The position numbers were made by a program, and so were the translations under genes. Shown piece after piece: positions 9,544-21,100 of a DNA stretch of 64,000 bases. A model generated the notes under the pieces. It was given only the letters and a program-made list of their open reading frames with translations. It searched no databases and was not told the DNA's origin. This DNA is from Stercorarius parasiticus (lineage: Eukaryota; Chordata; Aves; Charadriiformes; Stercorariidae): contig VWZL01000260.1 of NCBI GenBank assembly GCA_013396915.1, positions 8,690 to 72,689 on the forward strand, given 5' to 3'. Numbering within the stretch: position 1 is the first letter of the stretch; the number at the start of each line of letters is the position of its first letter.

Positions 9544-11405
9544 AATAAGACAGGAGAACTACTGACAACCGACATGGAGAAGGCTGAGGTACTTAACATC
9601 TCAACATTTTTTTAATCTCAGTTTTCAATGTTAATCTCTCTTTCCACATCTCTCAAGCCCCTGAACTTCAAGGCAGGGACTGGGGGGGATGAAGTTCCTT
9701 CCATTGTAAGTGAAGATCAGGTTTGGGACCACCTGAGGAACTTGAACATACATAAGTCCATAGGACATGAAGAGCTGCACACCAGGGTCCTGAGGGAACT
9801 GGCTGATGTATCTTCCAAGCCACTCTCCCATCACATTTGAAAAATCATGGCAGTTAGGCAAAGTCCCCTGTGACTGGAAAAAAGGAAACATCACACCCAT
9901 TTTAAAAAAGGGTAAAAAGGAGGACCCTGGGAGCTACCAACCAGTCAGCCTCACCTCCATGCTCGGTGAGATCATGGAGTGGATCCTCCTGGAATATATG
10001 TTAAAACACATGAAAGACAGAGGTGATTAGAGAGAGCCAACATGGCTTCACCAAGGGCAAATTGTGCCTGACTAATTTAGTGGCTTTGTACAATGGAGTG
10101 ACTGCATCATTGGACAAAGGAAGAGCTACAGATGTCATCTACCTGGACTTTCGTAAGTCCTTTGATATGACCCCCTACAACATTCTTCTAAATTGGAGAG
10201 ATATGGGTGTAATAGATGGACTGATAGATGGGTAAGGAATTGGCTGGATGGCCGTGTCCAAAGAGTCAGAGTCAATGGCTTGATGTCCAAGTGGAACAAC
10301 CGGTAATGAGTGGTGTCCCTCAAGGGTCTGTACTGGGACCAATACTATTTAATATCTTTGTCAATGACAAAGACAGTGGGATTGATTGAACACTCAGAAA
10401 GTTTGCAGATGACATCAAGCTGAGCAGTGCAATTGATTCACTAGAGGAAAAGGAGGCCATCCATAGGGACCGTTACAGACTTGAGGAGTGGGCCCATGCA
10501 CACTTCATGAGGTTCAACAAGGCCAGGTGCAAGGTCCTGCACCTGAGCCAGGGAAATCTCCAATATCAATACAGACTAGGGGACGAATGGATTAAGAACA
10601 GCCCTGCAGAAAAAGACTTTGGGATATTGGTGATGAAAAATTGGACATGAGCTGNTTCACTAGAGGAAAAGGAGGCCATCCATAGGGACCGTTACAGACT
10701 TGAGGAGTGGGCCCATGCACACTTCATGAGGTTCAACAAGGCCAGGTGCAAGGTCCTGCACCTGAGCCAGGGAAATCTCCAATATCAATACAGACTAGGG
10801 GACGAATGGATTAAGAACAGCCCTGCAGAAAAAGACTTTGGGATATTGGTGATGAAAAATTGGACATGAGCTGGCAATGTATGCTTGCAGCCCAGGAGGC
10901 CAGCCGTATCAAGTGTAGCCAGCAGATTGAGGGAGGTGATTCTGGCCCTCTACTCCACTCTGGTGAGACCCCACCTGGCGTACTGTGTCCAGTTCTGGGG
11001 TCTCCAGTCCAAGATGACATGTATCTGTTAGAGCACGTCCTGAGGAGGGCCACAAAAATGATCAGAGGGATGGAACACCTCTCCTGTGAAGACAGGCTGA
11101 GAGAGTTGGGGTTGTTCAGCCTGGAGAAGAGAAGGCTCTGGGGAGACCTTATTGTGACCTTTCAATATACAAAGGGGGCTGTAAGAAAGATGGAAATAGA
11201 CTTTTTACCAAGGCTTATAGTGACAGGAGAAGGGGCAATGGTTTTGAACTGAAAGAGGGTAGGTTTAGAATGGACATAAGGATGACATTTTTTATGATGA
11301 GGTTGGTGAGACACTGGAACAGGTTGCCCAGAGAAGTTGTGGATGCCCCATCTTTGGAAGTGTTCAAAGTCTGGTTGGACAAGGCTTTGAGCAACCTGAT
11401 CTAGT
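9544..11405 (+). pseudogene. Decayed CR1 ORF2 (reverse transcriptase and C-terminal domain)
   Basis: ORF2 of CR1 encodes an endonuclease/reverse transcriptase used for target-primed insertion; here only the RT and C-terminal parts remain. Landmarks in order: linker V-S-E-D-Q-V-W-D-H-L-R (9706-9738); the frame-shifted K-G-N-I-T-P-I and Q-P-V-S-L-T-S blocks (about 9880-9960); S-Q-H-G-F-T-K-G-K (about 10035-10060); the motif-A-like Y-L-D-F-R-K-S-F-D (about 10140-10168), keeping the first catalytic aspartate; P-Q-G-S-V-L-G-P (10318-10341); and F-A-D-D (10402-10413), the second catalytic box. The C-terminal part includes R-R-A-T-K-M-I-R-G and [14 protein letters not shown]. There are in-frame stops at 9613 and 10387, and the frame changes near 9800, 10025, 10235 and after 10860. 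It cannot encode an active enzyme. Confidence 0.93.
10437..10873 (+). repeat. 218-base perfect direct duplication separated by a single N
   Basis: Positions 10437-10654 and 10656-10873 are identical at every base, and the only base between them (10655) is the only N in the window. The duplicated part encodes CR1 ORF2 sequence that occurs once in a normal CR1 element. This is the pattern expected when two contig ends overlap but are joined with a placeholder instead of being merged, so the second copy is probably an assembly artefact. Confidence 0.95.
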
Positions 11406-11493
11406 GAAAGATGTTCCTGCCCATGCCAGGGGAGTTGGACTGGATGGCCTGTAAAGGTCCCTTCCAACCCAGACTATTCTATGATTCTGTGAT

Positions 11494-11689
11494 CTATTTT
11501 TAAAATGTGGCTATTTAAAAGAGAATGTATTTGTCTTAAGAATAGGTCAATATTACTGTCTGGTGTTATATAAAAGAATGAGATAAGTCATTGTACCCTA
11601 ATTCTGGATATGGCACACCGTTGTAGTCAAAGGGAAGTCATATTTTTGCTTCTGTATCTCTAAAATGGGTTGTTATCACAGAACTATTG
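11494..11689. other. Short AT-rich spacer between two LINE relics
   Basis: Nothing recognised. Confidence 0.5.
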
Positions 11690-12340
11690 AAAGCAGTGCT
11701 AAAGCAGATCTGAGGTCATCTACTCCTGCCCTCTGATCAGGGCAGAATTAAATATAACTATGTTCTCCTTAACAGATATTTGACTAATACGCTTTCCAAG
11801 ACCTCCAAGAATGGAGATTTCAGAACCTCTCAAGGTGGTGCAATCCAGTGTTTAATCATTTTAGAAAACTACCCTTTTTGTCATATGCAAGTTATATGTG
11901 CAAGCCTGATCTGTAACCTGAATCTCTTTTGCTGCAAGTTAAACCCATTGCTACCTCTTCTGTATCTTGACCTGAAATGGCTTGAGAATAACTTATTTTT
12001 CTTGACCTCCAGCAATTCTTGCAGCTTTACTTTTATTTTCCATCTTTCAAAATGTGCAGTGCCCAAAATTGGATGTGATGTAACCTGTGCCAAACAGAAT
12101 GGAAGGATTCCTTCATATACCTCGTCAGGTGTACATCCCATCATATTATGACTGCTTTTTTCATAACAAAAAGACACTGTTGATTAATCTTCAGTTTATT
12201 CGGCTCTAATCCTAGGGTATTTTTCTCTGAACTGCTCCTTAGCCTATCATCCCTCATCCTTCATGTGCTGCCTAAGGGTAGAACTTTATTCTTTTCTCAG
12301 TAGAATTGCCTCCTGTTGTTTTCAGACCATCTCCATTTTG
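11690..12340 (-). mobile_element. Ancient CR1-like LINE relic, antisense
   Basis: The plus strand reads like the complement of an old CR1 3' half. It has 'tctgaggtcatctactcc' (11709), 'acctccaagaatggagattt' (about 11801), 'cctgaatctcttttgctgca' then 'agttaaacccattgctacc' (about 11917-11956), and 'gtgcagtgcccaaaattgga' (about 12055). That is the same order of landmarks as an antisense CR1 from 3' end towards RT. Divergence is high and no frame survives. The downstream limit is uncertain. Confidence 0.6.
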
Positions 12341-14249
12341 TTAAGATCATTTAGTTGATTAGTAAGCTGGTCTGGAATATTCAATATCTGCCAGTGAGAG
12401 TTGTGAGGCCTGGGAGAGGTTTTAGGTGTTTATCTTTGGGGTGGGTGTGCGCATGTGGGTTAGGTGTCTAAATGCCCTTTGGAGTCAAACTAGTCAATAC
12501 AATCAATGGAGCTTAGAGATAATTCATCTCACTCTTATGTAGACATCTACATTTGGTCAGCTGAACAGATCATTCATTGTACCCTTCATAATTAATTAAT
12601 TAACGTTAATTCAGTGTAAACATATCAAAGGAGGTCTGTAAGCCAACTCTAGCTTGGAAGACAATATGAAATAACATTATAAAGCTCTTTGAAAAAGACA
12701 TTACAGTGATTTTATAGCTTGCGCAGTAGGAACTGGAAGTAGGAGCCCCAATTACGCCTTCCTTTCTCATCTCTTTGTTCACATGGAACAGCTCTGCCTC
12801 TCACCTGCCTACTCCTAGTTTTTAATTATGAAAATATTATGGAGCAATCTTGTTACAAAGCAAGATAAAAAGCTTATTTTTCTCTGAGTCTGTTAAATCG
12901 CAGAACATATACTTTCTCTGCACAGGACTCTATCCAAGGGTGAAAAGCAGCCCCAAACTCTGCAACACTCTGCCTTTTGTTCCCTTGGCAAAGTAGATCA
13001 GCCCTAGTGTTTGCTTGGATGTATTGATTAGGGATAGTTTGTTACTACTGTACTTCATAGTTACTATATTTTTTGGTATGGTAGGTGTTTCTCTGTGTTT
13101 GTTGGCAAATAAATAAAGTAGTAGTTAATATATGTGCAATTTCTTTTAATGGTCAGCTTTATGAAATTCCCAGGCTTTAAGCCATACATGAAACAAGTAT
13201 GATATGGTGGCCATAATCTATGTTCTGCTCTTGAGAAATAGGCCACATTCCTTCTAAATGTGCAGTTTGTCATTTGTGGTGAATGCCCAGAGGGCATTGG
13301 GGAGGCAAAATTGTTAGTCTTTGTAATGATAATATCACTTCCTAGGTGCATCTGTGCCATAAGGCACCAATGTTTTCCTCTTCTGAAATGCAGATGTCCA
13401 GGGTGGGATTCTTCTAATCTAAATGTAGATGTCTGCAATATGGATGTTTATATCTAAGCATGTCATCTTAGGTAATGTTTATGGTTAATGGACAGGAGTA
13501 AGTAATTCTGGGGAATTATTTAATCTGACCAGTTTTTGACATTTACTTTATGATGAGAAGAACCACATGTTAGAATTGTCTGTTTCTCTCCTCTAGTGTC
13601 CTGTTAATGAGGGAGCTGAGGCCACCCACTGTCATCAGCTGCACCCAAGACCAGTGCTTCCAGTAGACCAGTGCTGTAGCAGCATCAGTTGTCACTGAGG
13701 CCCGCAGGGAGAAGGAGGACAGGTCTTAGCTAGCCTTTCAGTCACTCTCATTGATATCAAACAAGTAAAGGACACGAAATACCGACGCCGACTGACCCAG
13801 TGCATTGCAGCTGGCACTGCAACAGGCAGTAGAGGTTGAACTCTCAGAAGCATAACTAATTTTAGGTTTTAGATCTTCAGTATCTTCCCAGATGATAAAC
13901 CGAGATGATCACCCCAGAAGATGTTGATAAAACTGCCATCCTCAAGGAACATAAAGTCCCAATATTTTTGTTTGATACTATGTCTACATTCCCTTCCTTC
14001 TGACCCTGATGGTGTTGATCTTCTCAGATAATATGCATGGACTAGATTCACTCTAGAAGTGCAAAATCCATATTTCTAGGGAGAAATTCCTCTCCTTGGC
14101 TTTCCATTTGGCTACAGGAAGTATTTTTCATCATAGGTTGCAGTGAGGAGCTACAATCCAGCCAGTCCTTCTGCTGTCTTTGTTGTCAGGAAAAAGTGAT
14201 CTATCAAAGCCCATTTAGTGGGAACTGCAGCCAGACACTTATGAGTGCT
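12341..14249. other. AT-rich non-coding stretch upstream of the DIRS-like relic
   Basis: No gene is supported. Segments near 12455-12480 (gtgtctaaatgccctttgga) resemble a dispersed old sauropsid repeat, weakly. The part from about 13600 to 14249 could be the upstream (gag/RT side) remnant of the DIRS-like element that follows, but I could not recognise domains there. Confidence 0.4.
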
Positions 14250-14965
14250 GATTCTTTGTTATTTTCTCATTATGTGGTTCCTAGGTTTCTAAAGGTCTTG
14301 ACATACGTTCTCTACCAATAAGGAAAAAATCCCTCCTCATGAGATTTAAGCATGTTGCTTTTATCTTTAATGGAGCCATGTTTGAGCGTCTGTCATCATG
14401 TTCACTAAATCATCTGTCAATGAAATCCACATTTTTAGTAGCCATTACCTCAGCTCAGGGATAAATAAAGTTCTAGCTTTTATGTCTAATCCTCCATATT
14501 ATTTTCAGGTGGATAGGGTAACACTGAGGCCACATCTTAAATTTATTCTAAAGGTGGTTTCAGATTTCTTATTAATCAGTGTATCCACTTACCAATATTT
14601 TTTCCCATGACCCAGTTCACCGGTAGAAGGATCAAAATGTTGATCCTTCTTGAATGTAATGCCTTAGCCAGACAAAGCTCCGCTGCAAATCTATGATGCT
14701 CTTTGGTCTCAAACAGCCTTTGTTGTTCAGGATCAAATCTAAATAGATGTAGCATCAACTTCAAACTCTTCAAAAAGAGTTAGCTGACTGCATCAGAGCC
14801 ACATTTGATGTTATCAAATTAGATCCACCAACCCATCTCAAGGCATATACAACTAGAGCACAAGGTACCGCCACAGCGTGTGCTGGCAGAGTTCCAGTAG
14901 TTGAGGGCTGTAGAGACACCACGCGATCACTGATACTCACATTTATGAAGCAGTGCTTGTGCTGG
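14250..14965 (+). pseudogene. Broken tyrosine recombinase (DIRS-like)
   Basis: The enzyme cuts and rejoins DNA through a catalytic tyrosine. Three frame segments line up with it: 14250-14318 (S-H-Y-V-V-P-R-F-L-K); 14381-14461 (L-S-M-K-S-T-F-L-V-A-I-T-S-A, a conserved helix region) passing by frameshift into V-T-L-R-P-H-L-K-F at 14518-14544; and 14753-14962, open for 70 codons before a stop. The last holds D-P-P-T-H-L-K-A-Y-T-T-R-A-Q, matching the H-x-x-R catalytic box with His replaced by Tyr. It then has T-F-M-K-Q-C-L, where the family has T-F-x-x-H-Y, so the catalytic tyrosine is Cys here. Stops, frameshifts and lost catalytic residues mean it is inactive. A cellular recombinase is less likely given the repeat-like 3' flank. 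Confidence 0.6.
14625..14650. repeat. Perfect 10-base inverted repeat with 6-base loop
   Basis: AGAAGGATCA at 14625-14634 is the exact complement of TGATCCTTCT at 14641-14650. It lies inside the recombinase relic, so it is probably a post-insertion coincidence or a local templated mutation. Confidence 0.85.
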
Positions 14966-15732
14966 TAGCACAAAGGCTTGAAGGACACTGATTCTTCAGA
15001 CTTTGTTCCAACGAATAGCCTGCATTTACTGGTATGACTGCACTCTTAACGAAACATCCAGAAGGAGTTTCACAGGTGCCAGAACTTGAAGAAAGAAGAG
15101 CGGTTGCGTTCATCACTTTAATTCTTTGATATGTTATTTGTGTGTAGGTCCCATGACCGGCCCTTCTGTTCCCCAGGTGGAAGGCTTGTCATGTGGACTG
15201 AGAGCTGCTGAAGAACTGGGTGGTGACCTGTTTACATGCTTGTGGAAAGAAAAGCAGAGGTGAGCAGGTTATGTGCACACCTTGTTGTGGACACATAGCA
15301 ACATTAGAAACATTTGAATTCTTAGGCAGAAGAGACATATCCATTTAGAGGGGCTTTTACCTGCATAGAGCATCTCGAAGTATCATAGCTATTACAAGGT
15401 TAGTAACCCTCTGTATTGTTCCAGGTAAAACACTTGATGTGAAACACAGTGCTACATCTTTTCTGTGTATTCTCATTGTTATTATTATTAGCAGCAAAGA
15501 ACCTATGGTTGCTAACCCTATTACTAAGAGTCATGAGTTTTTTCATAGGAATTAGACCTCATTAGAAATCAAAAGCAGGATTTGTTTTGTGTGCTGCTAA
15601 ATTTTCTTTATTAAACCCAGTCACATATAGCAAGATTACGTGCCAACCCACAGAAGTCCTTCAGAGTTGTTATTTTAAACCTGTATCAATGAACAGTTTA
15701 TTCTGAAGCCTTTCAAATGTGTATGCATATGC

Positions 15733-15765
15733 ATTATATACGTATATACACTATATATATATGTG
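15733..15765. repeat. (AT)n-rich microsatellite
   Basis: Alternating purine-pyrimidine run of TATA/ACGTATA units ending in tatatatatatg. Confidence 0.8.
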
Positions 15766-15842
15766 GTGACAAAGCAAGTAGTTTAATACATTTTATGGGT
15801 CCAGCCTGGAGTTCTGCATACATGAACTTGTGTGTGGTCAAG

Positions 15843-15905
15843 GAGGCTTGCATATTTTTGAACTCTAAGTTGGCCTAATAAAAGATATCAGACTACAGTG
15901 CTTGC
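15843..15905 (+). repeat. Old interspersed-repeat tail ('ttggcctaataaaagatat')
   Basis: The segment 'aagttggcctaataaaagat' closely resembles a 3' tail motif (agttggtccaataaaagatat) that recurs in sauropsid genomes, possibly from Penelope-like or other old retroelements. Family assignment is uncertain, and only the tail is readable. Confidence 0.35.
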
Positions 15906-17962
15906 TTTGTCAACCCTGTTTTGCTGGTTCAAAATGACTTGCAAGATTAATTTTCAATTTTTAACATAAAAACCAAGAAAAAGAAGTGTTTACTTACTGC
16001 AAGGAGTTGATTCCGTGTTAACGACCCTGAAGGAGGCTTGTACACAAGGTACAGATTGTTGCCAATTTGATGTATATTCATGTTACAGAATATGAAAATG
16101 TGAAGTTATACCATCTTGAGGATTTTGTTTTTATAAGTAGGATTGGTTAAAAAAACCTTTAAGTAATCATACTGTGTGTTTGATGGTGGAAATTAGTATG
16201 AATGTTTCTGGCAGTGGAATGATGTGATGTGGTTATGCATTTCTGTTTTCACTGCCTGCTCAATATTGGCCTTTTACAAATACAGATTACCATGTCGATG
16301 GAAGGAATTTACAGCTTTGGCCCCCTTGTCTCACTCTGTGTTACAGCACCTTTTTTGTACTTTATGTTACATATCCTCCCAACTGTATTTTTCTGACAGA
16401 AAAAGGAAATGTCTGTGGACTGAGATCCTGAAAACGTGTGAGCTTTACTATTTAATTGGATGAAATGAGTATTATTTCCCACTTACCTTGATTTCCTGTG
16501 GGGTGAAAATCTTGCTCCTCTGAAATCAGTAGCAAACTTTCTGCTGAGTGCGACAGGATGGAGAGTTCATCAGCGATCCCTTACCAGCTAGTGACGTTGC
16601 ATACTGGAAGCTCAGAAAAAAACCCAACCCCTTAATAATAACGACAGTAGAGAGAATACTTTAAAAAAATTAGGATCTGGAACTGTCAAATAAAATCCAC
16701 AAATAAAATCCAAGCCGAACACAAAAGCTATACGTACGATATGTTTAATATTGTTAGTTTTGGGGCCTCATGGCTCGGATAGTTAGAGCTGCGAGATCCG
16801 TTTGTGTTATGTGGGTTGTTACACTACATCCCTTACTTACCTCATCTTGTGGGCAAGGAGCTGCTTGCTCTGACTTCATGGAATTGCAGCTGTATTTGTG
16901 GAGTGCTCTCGTCCTTCGGCACTCCCTCCCCTGTACATTAACGGGGTTTGAATGCACCAGCATTTTCTCTGGAAGCAAACTTCAAAATTCGTCTTTAATC
17001 CTGATGCAATGCATATTCAGAATTTTTTCTTTTCCTGGAGTTTAGTTCCAGAGGAAAACATACTTGACTGGTGCTCCCACCAGCCAGCTGCGGTTTATAA
17101 CAATAATTAACAGTAAGATACTGCAGCTGAAATGGGGAGCACAGAAATGCAGTCCAGCAGCTTCAGTTATGTGGTTCTGTTCACTTCTAAAGATTCCAAA
17201 GTGCTTAACAAACAATATTACAGGCAGGACGGGCAGCTCTGCCCATGATGAAGGTTTCCTAACGCTTCCTGTTATAAGATTCTCTTTTCATTTTTTTTTT
17301 TCAGAGCTTTGCTGAACTTAATGTATTTAGGCTAAATTTATTTTTATTCGATGTCAGTCTTTATGTTTTTGTTTGTTTTTTTTTTTTCTAAATTTTTAAT
17401 GGAAAGTGATTGAACTATTTATAAGAAGAAGGGTGGTAAAAAACCACGTTTTTCTGCTTATGTAAAAAAAATCTGACCCCTGTATTTTAAAAGGTTTTGG
17501 AGCAAACACAGACCTTTCTCTGCCTTTGAATCAGGTATGTGCCTTTTGCCATCCTCACAAAGCCTTTCCAATTTGGTCGACTGTTTCAAGACGTGGAAAA
17601 AAACACAGTTACCAAATATTCCATAGAGATTTACTAAAGCCTAACAGCAAATATTTCCAGAGATTTCATCTTCTCCGCCTCGCACAGCTCCTTCCCGTGA
17701 TCAGACTTTCCATACACCGTCCTCACAGAATGACTGAGCAGTCACTAGCTGGGTGCACCAGAGGCCAAATCGGAGGCAACCTCTGTAGTATTGTCCCTGG
17801 GCGTTACTTTGAGCTGCAGAGATGCTATGCAGCGGAACCAAGAGTAAGGAAACTGTCCCTCCTGAGCTGGAACACAACTCGGGGCTCCCAATTTTTATCG
17901 TTCATGTGCTTTTGGCGAGCCTCCAGTATAGTTTCTCTTTGCCACTAGCCTGAATACACACA

Positions 17963-18101
17963 GGGAGTTGGACAACCTCAACAAGGCCCTGAGCAACCAC
18001 ATCTGATGTTGGAATTAGTCCTGCTTTGAGCAGGGGGTGGGACCACATGTCCTGCTGAGGTCCTTCCCACCCTAAGTTAGTCCACGGTTCTGTGATTCTT
18101 T
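17963..18101 (+). mobile_element. CR1 LINE, diverged 3' end
   Basis: 'aacaaggccctgagcaacca' and 'ctgatgttggaattagtcct' correspond to the end of ORF2 and the early 3' untranslated region. 'gagcagggggtgggaccac' and 'tgaggtccttcccacc' are decayed forms of the 'ggttggacta' and 'aggtcccttccaac' blocks, and the terminal 'ttctgtgattct' is the octamer tail. It is older than the other tails in the window. Confidence 0.8.
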
Positions 18102-21100
18102 GCTGACCGTTTCTCTATTAGTCTGTGTGGGCCTGAAGGCACCATCCTAGTTGATGGGTCTCTGTGGGTATGATGCACGTAGTGGAAATAGTCTTTATTA
18201 GTTTGTTTTTAAAACCAAGTATATGCAAAATGCCTCATTAAGATAATATTCAAGCTACATGGACAAGTATCCTAAAATTAAGAAGAACAGAATGATCTCT
18301 GCAGCCTATGTATGCTTCCAACATATGTTTGCACTGAAATGCTGACTCTAGTTTTATGATTGCACTGTTTTTTTTCTCATATGGCTTCATCCCTATATCT
18401 AGCATGGATCTGCTCTGGAGATGAAGCAGCACTGAGGAAAATTGGTGGATGGTAACTGCAGAACTCTAGCTCACTTGTTGAGGAGGTACAAGGTATTTTC
18501 TGAATGAAGCAGGGCATGGTAGAAAAAGAAAACAAGGTCTCTAGGTTAAGGTAGTTGAATTCTGCTCTGGAGGACTGGACAGTATCCTTGCCTCTACTAC
18601 TGTGCTCCTGTGTGGTAATGGGCAAACACTTCCCAAGTGGTTATTAGTTGCACAAAGAGCCTTTCTGCTTGTGCCAGCAGTATCTGGAACAAGATGATTG
18701 TGGAAATGTCATCCATCAATCACAACTCTTTTCTTCGGTAATGTCATGTATGACGTTCCATTTAATAAAGTCTTCATCTAGTCAGGTTAGGTAATTGTTA
18801 GTTCCTTATATCTGTTTATCATCTAATGTTCACCTTCTATTTATATTTACACATTATACTTACAATTTATAAATGATTATTTGGCAATGAATTAGGCAAA
18901 CTATCTTGAAAATCTCTGAAATTCATGGAAATGTTCAGGCAGCGTATGAGATTGTTTTTCAGACCTCAGCAGGCTTAATTAGATCCTGCAGTTCATTCAT
19001 TTGCACTGAAGTCAATTGGAGTTTTACATGTGGAAAGTCTGCGAGATCAAAAATTATGCCCAATGGGCACATAGCTCTATAGAAGAAAATGTCAGCTCCG
19101 GACGGTAGTATTTCTGACTTCTCATCGGTTAAAATCTCTCTCCCCCCTCACTCTTTCTCTCTTTCTCAATTAGCTTTTCTTGCATTTTTATGTGAGTGGT
19201 TTTGAAAGGGTTCCTGGAAAAAAAAACTTGCTGCATATACTGTACATGTTTTCATTTACAGATCACTGAAATGGATAGGCAGATAAATAAATAGATAGGG
19301 TTTTCTGATCTTGTGAAATATGTCGCATAATATAAACCCCTCTTCTAAGTCTGTTTTGTCAAATATGTCAAATGATATTTTTGGAATTTGATTTCCGGAA
19401 TATATTTTCAGCATTTCTTACTGCTGTTCTTGATCTATGCACCCTTGTTTGACAGTTCCTTAATCTGTCTGATATAAACTGAATGAATAGCACTATTTAA
19501 AAATATGGCTTCAGGGACTCCTTAGGAGGTTTCTTTGTAAGTGTACATTTACTAGTTCATCTGTAAATTTATTTTATGAGGTGTTTAAACCTCAAGAAAA
19601 CTGAAAAGCATAATATTAATGCCTGGTTTACATCTACTGAAGTCAATGGGAACTTTGCAATTGACTTTAATGGTGGCCTATGTCCCCTAATTATGAAAGT
19701 GGCAAGGATGATATACACAAAACCACAAGGAGAGTTTTCTGTTTCATCATATCCTATTCTGTTTGCAGATGCATAAGCAAAGTACAATGTGGTTTGTTCT
19801 TGAATTAAGTAATTCAGTGTTTGGACCTGATCCTGAACCACATCCCTACTTTAGGTGGTGCTTTGCTTCTCAAAAGATCACGGACTGATCATTCTCTGTG
19901 TGACTTTTGAAGGTGACAAGGTAGGAAGTCCAGCCAAATTTTCAAAAGGCTTTTGAAAATTACCATTTTGGTTTTGATCTTATATCTGCCCTGTGGTGTG
20001 AGTAATGGAAGAAGTTGATGAAGCAGTTTTCTTCCTAATTGTCGTGGTTTTTTTCATGTGATCTATTTGACAAGGTTCCTGGAAATGCACATAATATCCA
20101 TAGCACATATGTATGTGTTTTCCCTTAAGGTTCACTGAAGTGTAGTAGAAAGTTTCCATCACGCTATTGTAATCCCAGGCATCGTTTTCGTATCGTGTTA
20201 GTGAAAGTGAGTGAGACTACACCACAATGAAAAAAGACTCCCAGAATTCAGCTTTTTTTCTGTTAGTGTAACAAGCGCAGCAGTCTGGACAGGCTAGATC
20301 TGGTAAGTAATTTGCAGGAGTTAATAATGCTAGACAAAAATTCCCACAAGCTTCTTGTTGAGTCTGCTTCAGAGGTATTACTCATTTGGTGTCCGAAAAT
20401 CTGGTCTTGCTTCACATTTTTAATGCTTGTGAAAGATTTAAATATTTTGTTCATAACTGGAGCTGGTAGCGTGCTGCAGACCAGAGCTCATCAAAAGGTT
20501 TTGGATGGGGCCATGATCAGTTGGAAAATGCCACTTGTGTCCCTGGGGTGCATCACCTCCACTGAAGCCCCAGAGGGAGCCTAGCTGGGGGGCTGCTGCC
20601 CTGTCCCCACTGCCCCCACCAGCCACCCCTTGGGTCTCTGCTGGGCTGGTCAGACCACTGGTGTGGTGGTCAACAGTGAAGTGGGTGAAGTCACTTCTTA
20701 AAGTGGACAAAAGCTACATCACCAAAAGTAAAAGGGAGTAAATTCTGGTTCCCCCCGCCCAAGTCTCCCCCTGCCCCAGCATAGCCAGCTCCCACCTTGT
20801 CCGTGCAGTGGGCTAGCAGCTCTCTGGCTTTCTCCTGCCACACTGGTGGAGGATCAGACCTTTCTGGTCCCCTCTCCCCAAGCCTCTTGAGTCCTCAGTC
20901 CTCGGGCTGCCCCTTCAGGCTATGCAGCCCCAAGGCCTCCTGATTCACAGGCGGCTGCTTTTTTTGAGGTGTTAGGGCAGCCAGGAGTCCAGCAGCCCTG
21001 GGGTTTGTGCTGTCCAGTGATGCAATTGCTTTGGGAGTGAGCTGGAAATATTGTATACTGGCTTTCTCAAAAAACCCAGTGTGTCATAAATTCTCCTTCA

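Larger units (their letters stand above)
9541..11493 (+). mobile_element. CR1 LINE, longest copy in the window (5' truncated)
   Basis: This is a CR1 retrotransposon lacking ORF1 and the endonuclease domain. It begins in the linker before the reverse transcriptase (codons for T-D-M-E-K-A-E-V-L-N at 9568-9597) and runs to a normal CR1 3' end with 'aaggtcccttccaaccc' and 'attctatg' units. It carries a 218-base perfect duplication around an N (10437-10873), probably not biological. Without that extra copy it would span about 1.73 kb. Frameshifts and stops show it is dead. No target-site duplication is evident, as is common for CR1. Confidence 0.95.
14250..15425 (+). mobile_element. Decayed DIRS-like tyrosine-recombinase retrotransposon (3' part)
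   Basis: DIRS-like elements integrate with a tyrosine recombinase rather than an integrase. Translating the plus strand in shifting frames gives, in the correct order, several segments of that enzyme (next entry). About 400 bases further on, at 15369-15415, 'catctcgaagtatcatagc' and 'acaaggttagtaaccctctg' resemble the 3' end of old sauropsid DIRS-type repeats as I remember them. The copy is very old: the recombinase fragments lie in three frames with stops. The limits are approximate, and the 5' side may extend further left. Confidence 0.6.
15426..17962. other. AT-rich non-coding stretch
   Basis: No gene supported. It contains (TTA)n at 15477-15491, an AT dinucleotide stretch at 15733-15765, an old repeat-like tail at 15843-15905 and a poly-T tract near 17370-17388. 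A 140-codon frame at 17526-17948 has no recognisable domain. Confidence 0.5.

Noticed and set aside
17526..17948. 140-codon plus-strand open frame
   Set aside because: No domain, no splice context and no family resemblance; frames of this size are expected by chance in 64 kb.
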